Source: a virus
DNA length: 64,000 bases
Reading direction: 5' to 3' (one strand)
IMG/VR virus record: IMGVR_UViG_3300032304_000977
Location: 64,001-128,000 of that record
A program made the position numbers and the translations under genes. The notes under the pieces were generated by a model that saw only the letters and a program-made list of their open reading frames with translations, had not been told where the DNA came from and searched no databases. Of this stretch, positions 20,501 through 29,330 are shown piece by piece (position 1 is the first letter of the stretch; each line of letters begins with the position of its first letter).

Positions 20501-23500
20501 GAAGATTAACTTCGAATGGTATATCAAAATAAACATTCAGCTCTTCTGGTAAAGAGAACCCAATCGTAAAATATTTTTTTCTATTTACATTATATGGACC
20601 ACTACTTCCACTTGTTACACCAAGTGGTCCATTAATGGACGTTGTAGCAAGTGGCTGTGAATCATAGTATGCTTGCTCATTAAACACAATTGTTCTTTGT
20701 GTGTCGAATTCATATGCAAATTTAAATTGCCCAGATCCTGTGCCATCACCATAATAAACAGAATTGTCTTTAGAAGAAGCTACCATCAAATTCGATCCGA
20801 GGTTACTAAATTCTGATGGACCAGACACATATGTTGATGTGTCGCCAACATATGCTGCAGTTACGTATTCTTTATTGTCATATTCATCGTAGTATGCTGG
20901 CTCGGCAACACAGAATAATTCTTGCGAAATACTAAAATCGGCATAATCGTCCCAAGATCTGTATAAACGTCCCGTTCCCCTGTTAATATCGTCTACCATT
21001 TGTACAGATTTTCTTTCAACATATAAACGAACTTCAGCGCCATCTGGAATATCGATAGAATTTACATGTTGTTTAATTGTTGTCGTAGAATTTTCTAAAC
21101 ACAAATATGGGTAATTAGTATATCCCAACTCTTCTTCTGCGCTAACTTTATCAACCTCCAGTTCTAGATTAACCTGATCGCCAGTAGAGAAAATATCACG
21201 CTCCATAACGATGGTGTCGGTGTTCTCATTCACAGATTGGTATAAGTATACTTTATTGTCAACAGTATATGGATATGTTGTTCTTAAGTTTGTATCAGCG
21301 TCTGTTGGAATATTTGGGTCTAAGTTATAATTTAAAGATAAATCTCTATTACCACATGTAATTTTTCTAGCATAGATTGAGAGAGAGGAATCTTCTAACG
21401 ATGATGATGTATAATCAACGCCAGATGTAACATGACCACCTGTTAATGCGCTAATACGATTGATTGTTCCTAATGTCGCTGCAGGTGTGATTGTCCTAAA
21501 CAGTGAATAGTTTACTGCTTCTCTTGTTGTTCCATATGGTATAAGTTTAATGTTATTGGAATCTACAACATAACAATAAAATAATTCTTCATTTTGAACT
21601 CCACCAGCAATATCTGAAATTGTTCCTGTTATTGGATCAGCAACTGTATTATATTTTACGATTTCATATTGTTTGAATCCATGTGATGGAATATTAATTT
21701 GATTTGATGATACTGCTGTTCCTGGATCGAACGAATTTACTTTAATCGTTTTGTCGTATTGCTCAAGTAAAAATGTATCATTAGAACTATATTCGGCAAT
21801 ATAATCACTTCCATCTTCATCTAAAATTTGAGCAGAACGAATATCGAACTGAACTGGCATAAGGTAAATTTTTAAATTTACTTTTGAATTTTTAATGAAT
21901 GTGAATTTATATTCCCATGGTCTTGTGGTATTAATGTCATGACCATGAAGTGTATTTCTTTCTCTAATGTATATGATTGGTCTTGTTTTACCAATATTAT
22001 TTTCACAAAATGGATATAGATCGCTTAATGTATCTTGACCGAATTCATAAACACCAATCTGTTGCAGTTCTGATAAATTTCCAATTTTTTGATCTAGTAT
22101 TTTAATATCATTATGCTTACCAACTAATGTAGTAACTACTGGTGGATTTGTTGAAGATGATCTTTCCGTCAATGAATATGATACAAGTTTATTATAATCG
22201 AGTTCGCTTTCAAATGCAATAACAACACATCCTGGATCTGGTGGTGTTCCTTCTGTGCAATAGTTATATCCTATCCACAATTCTTCATCGTTTAGTGTTA
22301 CAGAGATTCCCTCATCTCTAGCCCAATTTAAAGAAAAGTTTGACTCTGAACCAACTCTCGATAAAATTGGTCTAAACAATCCCTGATTATAGGTATAAGA
22401 AGATCTTGTATAGGTTACAACTTCTGTGTTTGTTCCTGCAGTGTTTTGACTTTCCATCAAAATAGCAAACTCAGCTGAAGAAATTGATCCAGTATTTAAA
22501 TTTTTTGCAGATTCGTCAGCTATTTTTAAGTTTTTTACAGCAATCTCAGAACCAAATGTTCCCATTTCCTGACGGACTTCAAAAGAATCTTCAAATAACA
22601 ATCTATCTTCTGGTTCATTCCAGAAGAATGCAGAATTTTCGCTAACGAGATCTTTGTTAGTTGTTTTAGTAATTCTTGCTGTTGCTGCAATCTCACCAGT
22701 TGCTGGTGTTCCAAAATTAACTGTATCGAATATAGAATAATCATTTCCAACATTTTCTATAATCAAATCCCTTATGGTGCCATTTAAGATACCATCAATT
22801 TTTATATTTTCAGTATTTGAATCACTATCGTATAGGATTGCTGGGTCGCCCTGATTGTATCCTAGTCCTGCATAACTGTTTACTGAATTTATTGTTACCT
22901 CACCAAGCTGCGCATATAATGTAAAGGTAACTGAAACACCTGCATTATTTACTGCATATACGATTGATGATGAGGAGAAATTTAAAACAACATTATCTGC
23001 TGACAGATATAAAATAGAATTAGATGGCTCATAATCGACAACTCTTGCTCTTACTGTTTTGTTTCCATTTAATGGGTCGATCTGATAAATTTCTGATCCA
23101 ACAAGTTGATCGATTGTTCCAGAGGATAGAGTGTTGAGTTTAATCTGGAAGATTTTTTCCCAAACACCAGCATTTAATTTCAAAACATCTACTTTCGGTA
23201 GATATACTTGCACCTCATCTCCATATAAAATTCTAAAGAACGATTTAATCGAATCAATAGAACCTTTGGAATTATAGAACTCTACAATGTTCTTTAAAAC
23301 AAATTTCTTATCGGCTGCTACGACTTGTGGAAAGTCAGGTAAAAACAAACTGTAAAATATAGAAAGAATATCATCGTCAGTTTGTTCATCAATATCGTTA
23401 CTTAAATCCAGATTTCTAATAATGTCTAATGGCTTATCGTTCTGTTCTAGATATTGATAGTATTTCTGCAGAAATGTGATGAATTTAGCATAATCTGAAC

Positions 23501-23561
23501 GTATGAATTCAGGTGCTTGATAATCAACAACTACTGATGGATTTGCTTTTACTGTTGTCAT
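17514..23561 (-). CDS. Large baseplate wedge protein (gp7-position)
   Basis: 2015 residues. The N-terminal 140 residues contain QAPEFIRSDYAKFITFLQKY, YYQYLEQ, and the motif FYNSKGSIDSIKSFFRILYG, a pattern shared by very large baseplate proteins of marine T4-like phages. The body is a mosaic of beta domains including copies of the YNTSGDSIGGL..YFLIYVSxxxLRLAxxxxDA module also found in gp8. It lies between gp6 and gp8, the exact place of T4 gp7, so a wedge role is likely. T4 gp7 is only about 1030 residues, so this is a much enlarged version or an unrelated replacement. The start overlaps the gp6 stop by four bases, indicating coupling. Confidence 0.7.
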   Translation of the reverse strand: MTTVKANPSVVVDYQAPEFIRSDYAKFITFLQKYYQYLEQNDKPLDIIRNLDLSNDIDEQTDDDILSIFYSLFLPDFPQVVAADKKFVLKNIVEFYNSKGSIDSIKSFFRILYGDEVQVYLPKVDVLKLNAGVWEKIFQIKLNTLSSGTIDQLVGSEIYQIDPLNGNKTVRARVVDYEPSNSILYLSADNVVLNFSSSSIVYAVNNAGVSVTFTLYAQLGEVTINSVNSYAGLGYNQGDPAILYDSDSNTENIKIDGILNGTIRDLIIENVGNDYSIFDTVNFGTPATGEIAATARITKTTNKDLVSENSAFFWNEPEDRLLFEDSFEVRQEMGTFGSEIAVKNLKIADESAKNLNTGSISSAEFAILMESQNTAGTNTEVVTYTRSSYTYNQGLFRPILSRVGSESNFSLNWARDEGISVTLNDEELWIGYNYCTEGTPPDPGCVVIAFESELDYNKLVSYSLTERSSSTNPPVVTTLVGKHNDIKILDQKIGNLSELQQIGVYEFGQDTLSDLYPFCENNIGKTRPIIYIRERNTLHGHDINTTRPWEYKFTFIKNSKVNLKIYLMPVQFDIRSAQILDEDGSDYIAEYSSNDTFLLEQYDKTIKVNSFDPGTAVSSNQINIPSHGFKQYEIVKYNTVADPITGTISDIAGGVQNEELFYCYVVDSNNIKLIPYGTTREAVNYSLFRTITPAATLGTINRISALTGGHVTSGVDYTSSSLEDSSLSIYARKITCGNRDLSLNYNLDPNIPTDADTNLRTTYPYTVDNKVYLYQSVNENTDTIVMERDIFSTGDQVNLELEVDKVSAEEELGYTNYPYLCLENSTTTIKQHVNSIDIPDGAEVRLYVERKSVQMVDDINRGTGRLYRSWDDYADFSISQELFCVAEPAYYDEYDNKEYVTAAYVGDTSTYVSGPSEFSNLGSNLMVASSKDNSVYYGDGTGSGQFKFAYEFDTQRTIVFNEQAYYDSQPLATTSINGPLGVTSGSSGPYNVNRKKYFTIGFSLPEELNVYFDIPFEVNLRNIIDNATTTQSYNTRDTRDYVLMQESVFTDSVYKMEDGTSLALEFNDLGFNTLAQGNQSLFDTRIVIEFYSPSLPANNPKKHLIFYSNFADYTKISSDTQRTIYQFYNAWSPNGYVVPDTTIKDYTVTVRSLYRSDYIIEKISDKQLLTKNPNASTVNNSHISPYVRDVFVRTGMNDYGKYIKFYNTQADALADTSSLVPFSLGSEFGSSISGNELFYNPITSGSSVNSAFNNPINKSLSGCVIDKNISISKYFDPATDVTTGSPGLITINNHGFTDGSWVRVRADFNGTLPTGLTDSVTYYVKSISANTIRLASSKDNYVSNTFVNLTAFATPGKTCSLQTIPQTLSYGSVKEKSFDSRKFIDKVLITSVDITSNIITTAEDHTLQSLNSLVYNTSGDSIGGLINNKEYFLIYVSENQLRLAETKADALIGRSIDLTTSGSGLQYIVVSGASGNLLPITTNKEQFAFTPGNYKHNLRNGDEVTYVDQRTISPGIATGSTLYVKDTKTVEVDSVEGFTLTTNSNGTTSNFGFCSTTSASVATATGIITFPSGHTFYSGEEVVYVATTPIGGLTSEQVYNVIRISSTTIKLATSFENAIAGTHITLTTVGSGTHFFSRTNLDTASELFEVIPNSTNSNLGLLANPGVTGTGIEEFSIVYSPTLLTEVGPIETITVTSPGSYNKIPNITIDTPDRYGSGAEIYSLVSKVGAARSFEILDGGIHNVSRTLLLPTTFASKTTTGTFTDGEIVKVGSTEVGTFMSKRSLYYKIAPNGSATLIDFGDTVTGLVSGATAQVGFNYTVTGITLSTSTTITISEDHYMEYGEQIKIIGMSANNIPDGYYYVSPVSSRSFRIYTNTLLTTAVNTSAVGAWDGNGTVYWGMYRPSVTASPKAITTSTANGSTVNYEGDKQLLNSVMKLQDSYYYQDYSYVVRGANSPENWKSYYNKLVHPAGMAVFGEVDYFVTNNGNEILGTTEVVSNTINSTNTAITTEMTTS

Positions 23562-25324
23562 TTGATTAATGGTTTTCTAATATCTGGTTCAGCCAAAACA
23601 GAAATATCATTATTTAGAATTGTTACAATTTGATTTCTTACACCAGAAATGTCTTGTGTTGCAGGTTCTGCTTTAATTTTACAATTATCTGTCAATAGAG
23701 AAAACGCAGTTGTTGGAATTTTAATCGTTCCACTTTTATAATCTACTGTTCCGAATGTTGAAGAATCAATAACTTTATCACCATTCACATAATGAAATCT
23801 TCTTATGTTCGAGTCTCCGTCATCTTCTAGGTAGTAAGAAGTTGAATCATTAAATAACCTAAACTCTGTGCTGGTAATTCTTCTAATTGGGTTTACAAAA
23901 TTTATTGTATAATTAACAGCAGTTTCTGTGTTAATATTTAATATTTTGTACAGAGAAATTTCTGTGTTATTATTCAAAATAGATTTGTTTGTATAATCAA
24001 TTTGTCTAGCCAGTTTACTTCTTCTAAAAATAGCATCAAAATTATCTAAGTCAGAATCTCTATAATTTACGATACTAGAGAAAACATTTGCTTCTAGCGT
24101 CTCTTTACCTTGTGTTGTCTTTGATGGGTCGTAGAAAATTTTTGTATCAACAGCAACGTATAGATATTCAGGATCAACGAACTCTGGTGTAATACCAACT
24201 ACATTTTTCTTATTCAATACTCTTGAGAGTTCGTCTTTTAATTGATCCGACAAAACAAGACCATTCGTTGGCTTTGCGCTAATGTATACTTTACCATAAA
24301 TTGGTGGATCATTTACATCACCTCCCCAAGCGGATATTGCATCGATATCTGAATATTCGTTCAATAAAATATTCTTGTAATCTTCAGCAGTTACTGCACG
24401 ATTTTGTGTGGTAAAATATTTTGCAGCATTAAAGCGGATCGATTCTACTGTTTCTTCTGCTCTACCACCAGATGCTTTTTGCACTAATGTTATGGTAGAA
24501 GAAGAAACAGAAAACCCAGCGCCAGTTTGTAATGTAAAAGATGTAGCATTATTTGCTGATGCTGCGCTTGATACTAGATAAGAAATATGAACAATGTTAC
24601 CATTGAGTAATTTTTTACCAATAGTGTCGTCGCCAAATACAAGTTGATAATAACCTTCTCTCGTCATCTCTAAGAAGTATGTTTTGTCGGTTGAAGATAC
24701 TGCAACTATTTCATCAGCAAGAACATATGTATCTCTATTTGCGTTTACTCCACTTGTTTGAACTTCTACTAGCAATGTTGTTGTGTCGATATTTTTGTTT
24801 GGCAATATAAATTTATTTTGATCATTTGAAACAGTATAACGATATGTTAATGGTGTTCCTTCAACGATTGTTACATTTGGAAAATAAAACGTATTGGCAG
24901 AAACAGGAGGAACGATTACGTTTGTTCTGTTGTAGAATGTGTAATCAATACCATCGATTGTTGTAACGAATGCTGTGTTTGATGGTAGTAGTAAGGATTG
25001 TGGATTTCCTGTTGTTGTAACGCTAAGATTAATCTTTGCTATTGGAGAACGAACCGATCTTGGTGTGTAACCAAAATGCTTTGCTAATGAAACTACAGAA
25101 GATCTCTTGGTTGCAGTATCCAAATACATCTCATTGGCGACGAAATTAGCATATATCGCATTGTAGTGTGTATTATATGCAAGGATATCTAATAAAACGG
25201 AAAGAGACGATCCCTCAAAATCATAATCTGTAAATTCTGATTGAGATTGTAAAAATGTTTTTAAATTTGATTTTATTGAATCGAAATCTAGTTCCGTGAC
25301 TCTTAAGTTTGATGTGTTAGCCAT
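23558..25324 (-). CDS. gp6: Baseplate wedge subunit gp6 (J-like)
   Basis: 588 residues (T4 gp6 is 660). The N-terminus has DFDSIKSNLKTFLQSQSEF, DYDFEGSSLSVLLDILAYNT and HYNAIYANFVANEMYLDTAT, the hallmark of gp6/baseplate-J proteins. AVTAEDYK and LANEYSDIDAISAWGG-like segments in the middle are also typical. In T4, gp6 forms the inner wedge ring that triggers sheath contraction. It starts immediately after the gp25 stop and overlaps the next gene by four bases, so gp25-gp6-gp7-like are one translational unit. Confidence 0.92.
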   Translation of the reverse strand: MANTSNLRVTELDFDSIKSNLKTFLQSQSEFTDYDFEGSSLSVLLDILAYNTHYNAIYANFVANEMYLDTATKRSSVVSLAKHFGYTPRSVRSPIAKINLSVTTTGNPQSLLLPSNTAFVTTIDGIDYTFYNRTNVIVPPVSANTFYFPNVTIVEGTPLTYRYTVSNDQNKFILPNKNIDTTTLLVEVQTSGVNANRDTYVLADEIVAVSSTDKTYFLEMTREGYYQLVFGDDTIGKKLLNGNIVHISYLVSSAASANNATSFTLQTGAGFSVSSSTITLVQKASGGRAEETVESIRFNAAKYFTTQNRAVTAEDYKNILLNEYSDIDAISAWGGDVNDPPIYGKVYISAKPTNGLVLSDQLKDELSRVLNKKNVVGITPEFVDPEYLYVAVDTKIFYDPSKTTQGKETLEANVFSSIVNYRDSDLDNFDAIFRRSKLARQIDYTNKSILNNNTEISLYKILNINTETAVNYTINFVNPIRRITSTEFRLFNDSTSYYLEDDGDSNIRRFHYVNGDKVIDSSTFGTVDYKSGTIKIPTTAFSLLTDNCKIKAEPATQDISGVRNQIVTILNNDISVLAEPDIRKPLIK

Positions 25325-25726
25325 TTATCGTGTTCTCTCTAAAGCAAAGGTTAAGTCTTCTACAGTTTGAAACCCTACGATATTGTACGTTATGCTTATC
25401 TCGCATGCATTGTTTTCGTCCTGTAAATTCACATTAACATCTAGTAATCTTACTCTTGGTTCATAACTCTCAATCACGTCAATAATACCACGTTTCATAG
25501 AATTTGCTGTAAGTGGTGTTGCTAAATCGAACAACAACGATCTAACAGGAGAACCAATTTCGCTGTGAAATGGTCTCTCATAGTATTGTGTCAATATCAA
25601 ATTTTTTACAGATTGTTTAACAGCTTCTCCGTCCCTTTTTACTGCAATGTCTTTTGTGTTTGGGTGTGATGAGAAGGCGAGATCAAAATCTCTAAAAATT
25701 TGTGTAGTTCTGTTAATTGTAGCCAT
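25325..25726 (-). CDS. gp25: Baseplate wedge gp25 (GPW/gp25 family)
   Basis: 133 residues, matching T4 gp25 in length. Diagnostic features are FRDFDLAFSSHPNTKDI near the N-terminus, then AVKQSVKNLILTQYYERPFH, the conserved EIGSPVRSLLFD segment, and a C-terminal EPRVRLLDVNVN strand. The family has a gene-25 lysozyme-like fold without lysozyme activity and nucleates the sheath on the baseplate. Gene order gp25-gp6 is the same as in T4. Confidence 0.93.
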   Translation of the reverse strand: MATINRTTQIFRDFDLAFSSHPNTKDIAVKRDGEAVKQSVKNLILTQYYERPFHSEIGSPVRSLLFDLATPLTANSMKRGIIDVIESYEPRVRLLDVNVNLQDENNACEISITYNIVGFQTVEDLTFALERTR

Positions 25727-25744
25727 ATTTGTTATTTATTCGAG

Positions 25745-26128
25745 TTATCCACCACCACCACCAGCATCAGTAATTGATGGCGGTGGTGGAGCACCAGTAT
25801 CGCCTTCAAATGGTTCCACAGTTTCTAATTCCAATGCTTGCGCTGTAATTTCTTGTTGAAGTTCTGTCAATTGATTTGGATCAAGCAAAATAATTTGCTG
25901 AAGGATTGTAAACAAATCCTCAACAACAACTGGTGGGATTACTGTAGCATCTGGAATTTGAGAAACTTTCTGTTTAGCCAAAACTTCAAGGGAAGGAATG
26001 GCTTTCAATTCTGATGGAGAGTTCTTATAATCCGTAAAGATCAAGTCCAATAAAACTTTACCAGAAGATATCGAGTAGTAAGTTTTAAGAAAATCTTTCT
26101 TTAGATCTACTAGTGTTTTAACAGCCAT
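25745..26128 (-). CDS. Unassigned small baseplate-region protein
   Basis: 127 residues. The first 100 residues are helical and moderately charged (LVDLKKDFLKTYYSISSGK, LLDLIFTDYKN, FTILQQIILLDPNQLTELQQ), followed by an acidic linker and a low-complexity tail with PPPP and a terminal run of five glycines. No signal peptide or catalytic motif. It lies between the PAAR spike tip and gp25, so a role in spike or wedge assembly is plausible. I do not recognise a family. Confidence 0.65.
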   Translation of the reverse strand: MAVKTLVDLKKDFLKTYYSISSGKVLLDLIFTDYKNSPSELKAIPSLEVLAKQKVSQIPDATVIPPVVVEDLFTILQQIILLDPNQLTELQQEITAQALELETVEPFEGDTGAPPPPSITDAGGGGG

Positions 26129-26134
26129 AATATA

Positions 26135-26413
26135 TTATCCGCAATCAACAGTTCCGCTTCCACCAACAAGAACGTCTCCACAAGATACTGGATCGCCTTC
26201 CCTTGCCAATGGCAATCCACCGCAAAACACTGTTGCGCTACCTGCAACAACTACAGGTTGAGCTGCCCCAGAATGTGGTCCTGGTCCATGACCAAAAACC
26301 CTTGTCCCAACAACACCTGGGACTCTAAATTGCACTCTAACTAGGGAGTCTATGTTTGATAACATAACACCACCACCAGCAGTTGTTACTGTAGCTATTG
26401 CAACTCTTGCCAT
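26135..26413 (-). CDS. gp5.4: PAAR-repeat spike-tip protein (gp5.4-like)
   Basis: 92 residues, Gly-rich, with VFGHGPGPHSGAAQPVVVAG, SATVFCGGLPLAREGDPVSC and a C-terminal GSGTVDCG: the PAAR pattern of short metal-binding beta hairpins. His and Cys residues (GHGPGPH; Cys near 64, 78 and 91) could ligate a metal ion at the tip. PAAR proteins cap the gp5/VgrG needle and sharpen it. It directly follows gp5 (7-base gap), as T4 gp5.4 follows gp5. Confidence 0.9.
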   Translation of the reverse strand: MARVAIATVTTAGGGVMLSNIDSLVRVQFRVPGVVGTRVFGHGPGPHSGAAQPVVVAGSATVFCGGLPLAREGDPVSCGDVLVGGSGTVDCG

Positions 26414-26420
26414 ATGTTCC

Positions 26421-29330
26421 TCACACTAAAAGTGTATGTCCATCGTTAGTTTTTCTATGATTGTTCATAGTAAACGCTACATTTCTATTCTTACCATTTT
26501 GATTATATGATATATGAATCCAAACTGTTTTAGGATCTGTGTATTCCAACAGTAGTTGATCGTGTGGCACTTTTGCTCGAATTTCATTAATCAAGTCAAA
26601 ATGTTTCTTACGATCAAATGCTGTTTTCTTCAACACAATATCAACAGCCATACCTTTTGGATGTTGCGATGTTGCTGATTCCACACCAAGCAAACCTTTT
26701 TGCCTATAACCAGAGGTGATGAGAATATCGCTCTTTGGCACAATCTTAATAATGCTCTCAAGCACATTTTCTGCAAGTGCTTTTAGGTTACATACAATTT
26801 GTGCCTTCGTCAAACCATCTTGATCTTGTAATTTGTGTGGTTTGCTCGCAACACAAATATATCCTGGTCCACCACCTGGAATAAAATCTCCAAGATAGAA
26901 ATTCGCAGACAGTTTGGTGTTGAGAGGAAATTCTGTAAATTCTTTAAACGCATCACAAGTAACGATTTTACCTTGTGGTGGTGGATCTTTTGGCGCAGGT
27001 GAAGTCTCTACAGAATTCGGTCTCGATTCATTTTTAGACATGTCGCCACTATTCTTTCTTTTTGATATAAATTCGCTCGGGTCTCCTTCTTCTGGTGTCT
27101 CAAACACAGAACCACCTGGAAGACCACGTGGTGGTAATGATAGATGATCAAAGAATGCGTTTACAGGTGTTTCTCTATCCGTTGCTTCTTTGAGTGTCAA
27201 CCATGTAATTGGGAATGTCTCAGCAACTTCAGCTGCAAGAGAAATAGGAATCGTTACGGGTGGAACTGTACCGAGACCACCAGAGTTCAAGTTCATTCTT
27301 ATACCACCAGACATACTTAATGTATTTGGTGTGCTTATATCGAATCTTGTCCCTGCTCTCTGCGCAACTTCACCGCCACGGAGATTTAAAACAGATTCTC
27401 CTAAGACGTTTACGTTTGTTCTAGCATAAATGTTTACATCATTAGCAGTAGCAGAAAGGTTAAGAGATCGTTCTGCTCTAACGCTTGTAGATAAAGTGCT
27501 TGTTGTAAACAAGTTACCTGCTGTTGACAAACTCATATTGTTTTCTGCTCTCAGATTAAACGTGTTATTCGATGTCATGTTTATTTTTTCTGCTGTTGAT
27601 AGATAAAAATCTGATCCAACTTCCAAACGACATAGAGTATCAGTTTGAACATTAAACTGTGCGCATTTAATGTTCATATTTTCTTTAACAGTAAGGTCAA
27701 ATTTTCCAGAAACACGCATCGTAACATCATTTTTTACAAGAATATTCGCATCTCCTGTTACCTCAATATTAGCATCACTTCTCATATATAAATTTGTTAC
27801 ACCATCAACTGTGCAATTGTGAGCACCACGAACATATATGTAACCATTTCTATCAATAATTTGATACCCATCACCAATTATTTTATTTACTTGTGTTCCA
27901 TTTGCATCAATTTCTGAGAATGTTCCCTTTTTATGATATGTGTGTATTCTCTCATTATTTGGTGTATTGTCGAACTCTTGAAAATGACCAGCTTCGCTTT
28001 CGTAAACATGATTAAATGGGTACTGCGCATTGTATGGAGATTCTGGCTGATTCCATGTAGCTTGGGTCCAAGATAATGGCACCTTTAATGTTCTTGTTGA
28101 ATCTTTTAGTCCAACAATTGTTTTTGATATTTGTTCATGGCGAGCAAGTCGATTAGTGTCTGGTTCGTTTAAAAAATCTTTTAATGGATATTTTGCAGAA
28201 GGATCTGAGAATCCATACTGTGTGTTTCCAGAAGAACCTGTGCTTGGTGTTCCATCAGGTTTCTCCTCTCCGATTGGAACTGCATCAGGATCCACACCTG
28301 GTGGAACATTTTGTGGTAATGTTTTTGGTTCGTCGCCTTCTAGCGCAGCATAACCGAGTTTATATAAACTTGTTGCTGTATTACCGTAACTATCTTGCGA
28401 TTCTTGACCTTGTTTTAATGCTTGTGCACGAGTAACACCATCTGCGTGAGAAACGTGCAAATATCCAAGAATAACTTTTTTATCAGTTTCGTCTGTAATA
28501 ATTGATAAACGCTTCAGCTCATCGTAATTGAATTTTGTCCATTCTTCCATAATCTTTTCTTGGTTTTCTGCATTTCCAAGAAAACTAATAACACTCGTTA
28601 AACCATCTTTACTCAACCAAACTGTATCATCTGCTAATTTAAAATTAGAAGGTGGATCGGTTTCGCCATTCGCATTCAACACTTTCCCAACATATCCCAA
28701 ATTGTTTAAAGCAATACCAGTAAGTTGATATTTCCCAATTCGACCAAATGCATTTACAACACCATAGTTTTGCTCTCCGATAGTACCTGTTGTTGTAAAG
28801 TTTATTGGTCCATTTGGTTCTGATGTTGTCTCCAATCTAGCGACCACTATTTTATATTTTTCAACATCTTCTTGTGTCAATATACCAAGATATTGATCTG
28901 GCTTATCTGTTGTGTCTGTTTGGTCTGGTGTTGTGCTGTTAGAACCACCTTCGATTACAGATGGTGGAGTTTGAGAACCAACTTCACCATTCTCAGTTTT
29001 TAGTAAATAATCATCTCCATCCTGAATGTAATTTGTTACTACAGTTTTAGATTGTGGAATACCACCAACTGTTCCAAGCATAATTGGTTGTTGTTTCTCA
29101 TCATCTCTAAAAAACACAACAACCCATGTTCCCTCTACTGGTCCAAGAGGTGTTTGTCCGATACCATTCATAGCAGCTGATGTTAGTGGCTGCATTGGAT
29201 ATGCCCATGGCAACATCTCTGTTGGTAAATCTTTTTTATTTTCCGTGTGTAATCCAACAATGCGAACTTGACAACGTCCAAGCATTGTTGGATCAAATCT
29301 ATTTTCGACTACACCAGTATAAAGTATCAT
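26421..29330 (-). CDS. gp5: gp5-like tail spike with two cell-wall hydrolase domains
   Basis: 969 residues (T4 gp5 is 575). Residues 1-95 are the gp5 OB-fold (GRCQVRIVGLHT, MLPWAYPMQP, EGTWVVVFFRDDEKQQPIML). Residues about 155-330 look like a lysozyme or transglycosylase domain: VARLETT with candidate catalytic Glu167, GRIGKYQLTGIALNNLGYVG, and a WLSKDGL..FLGNAENQEKIM segment. Residues about 480-690 are repetitive beta strands (GDANILVKNDVTMRVSGKF style), matching the gp5C needle helix. Residues 870-969 resemble an M15-type D,D-carboxypeptidase: SGYR, SQHPKGMAVD (His890, Asp897) and a late WIHISY (His939). So the spike seems to carry a glycan-cutting and a peptide-cutting domain. It overlaps the gp27-like gene by four bases. 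Confidence 0.88.
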   Translation of the reverse strand: MILYTGVVENRFDPTMLGRCQVRIVGLHTENKKDLPTEMLPWAYPMQPLTSAAMNGIGQTPLGPVEGTWVVVFFRDDEKQQPIMLGTVGGIPQSKTVVTNYIQDGDDYLLKTENGEVGSQTPPSVIEGGSNSTTPDQTDTTDKPDQYLGILTQEDVEKYKIVVARLETTSEPNGPINFTTTGTIGEQNYGVVNAFGRIGKYQLTGIALNNLGYVGKVLNANGETDPPSNFKLADDTVWLSKDGLTSVISFLGNAENQEKIMEEWTKFNYDELKRLSIITDETDKKVILGYLHVSHADGVTRAQALKQGQESQDSYGNTATSLYKLGYAALEGDEPKTLPQNVPPGVDPDAVPIGEEKPDGTPSTGSSGNTQYGFSDPSAKYPLKDFLNEPDTNRLARHEQISKTIVGLKDSTRTLKVPLSWTQATWNQPESPYNAQYPFNHVYESEAGHFQEFDNTPNNERIHTYHKKGTFSEIDANGTQVNKIIGDGYQIIDRNGYIYVRGAHNCTVDGVTNLYMRSDANIEVTGDANILVKNDVTMRVSGKFDLTVKENMNIKCAQFNVQTDTLCRLEVGSDFYLSTAEKINMTSNNTFNLRAENNMSLSTAGNLFTTSTLSTSVRAERSLNLSATANDVNIYARTNVNVLGESVLNLRGGEVAQRAGTRFDISTPNTLSMSGGIRMNLNSGGLGTVPPVTIPISLAAEVAETFPITWLTLKEATDRETPVNAFFDHLSLPPRGLPGGSVFETPEEGDPSEFISKRKNSGDMSKNESRPNSVETSPAPKDPPPQGKIVTCDAFKEFTEFPLNTKLSANFYLGDFIPGGGPGYICVASKPHKLQDQDGLTKAQIVCNLKALAENVLESIIKIVPKSDILITSGYRQKGLLGVESATSQHPKGMAVDIVLKKTAFDRKKHFDLINEIRAKVPHDQLLLEYTDPKTVWIHISYNQNGKNRNVAFTMNNHRKTNDGHTLLV

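Noticed and set aside
25733-25740. AATAAATA before gp25 as a late promoter
   Set aside because: The expected start would coincide with the gp25 ATG, leaving no leader; probably chance in AT-rich DNA.
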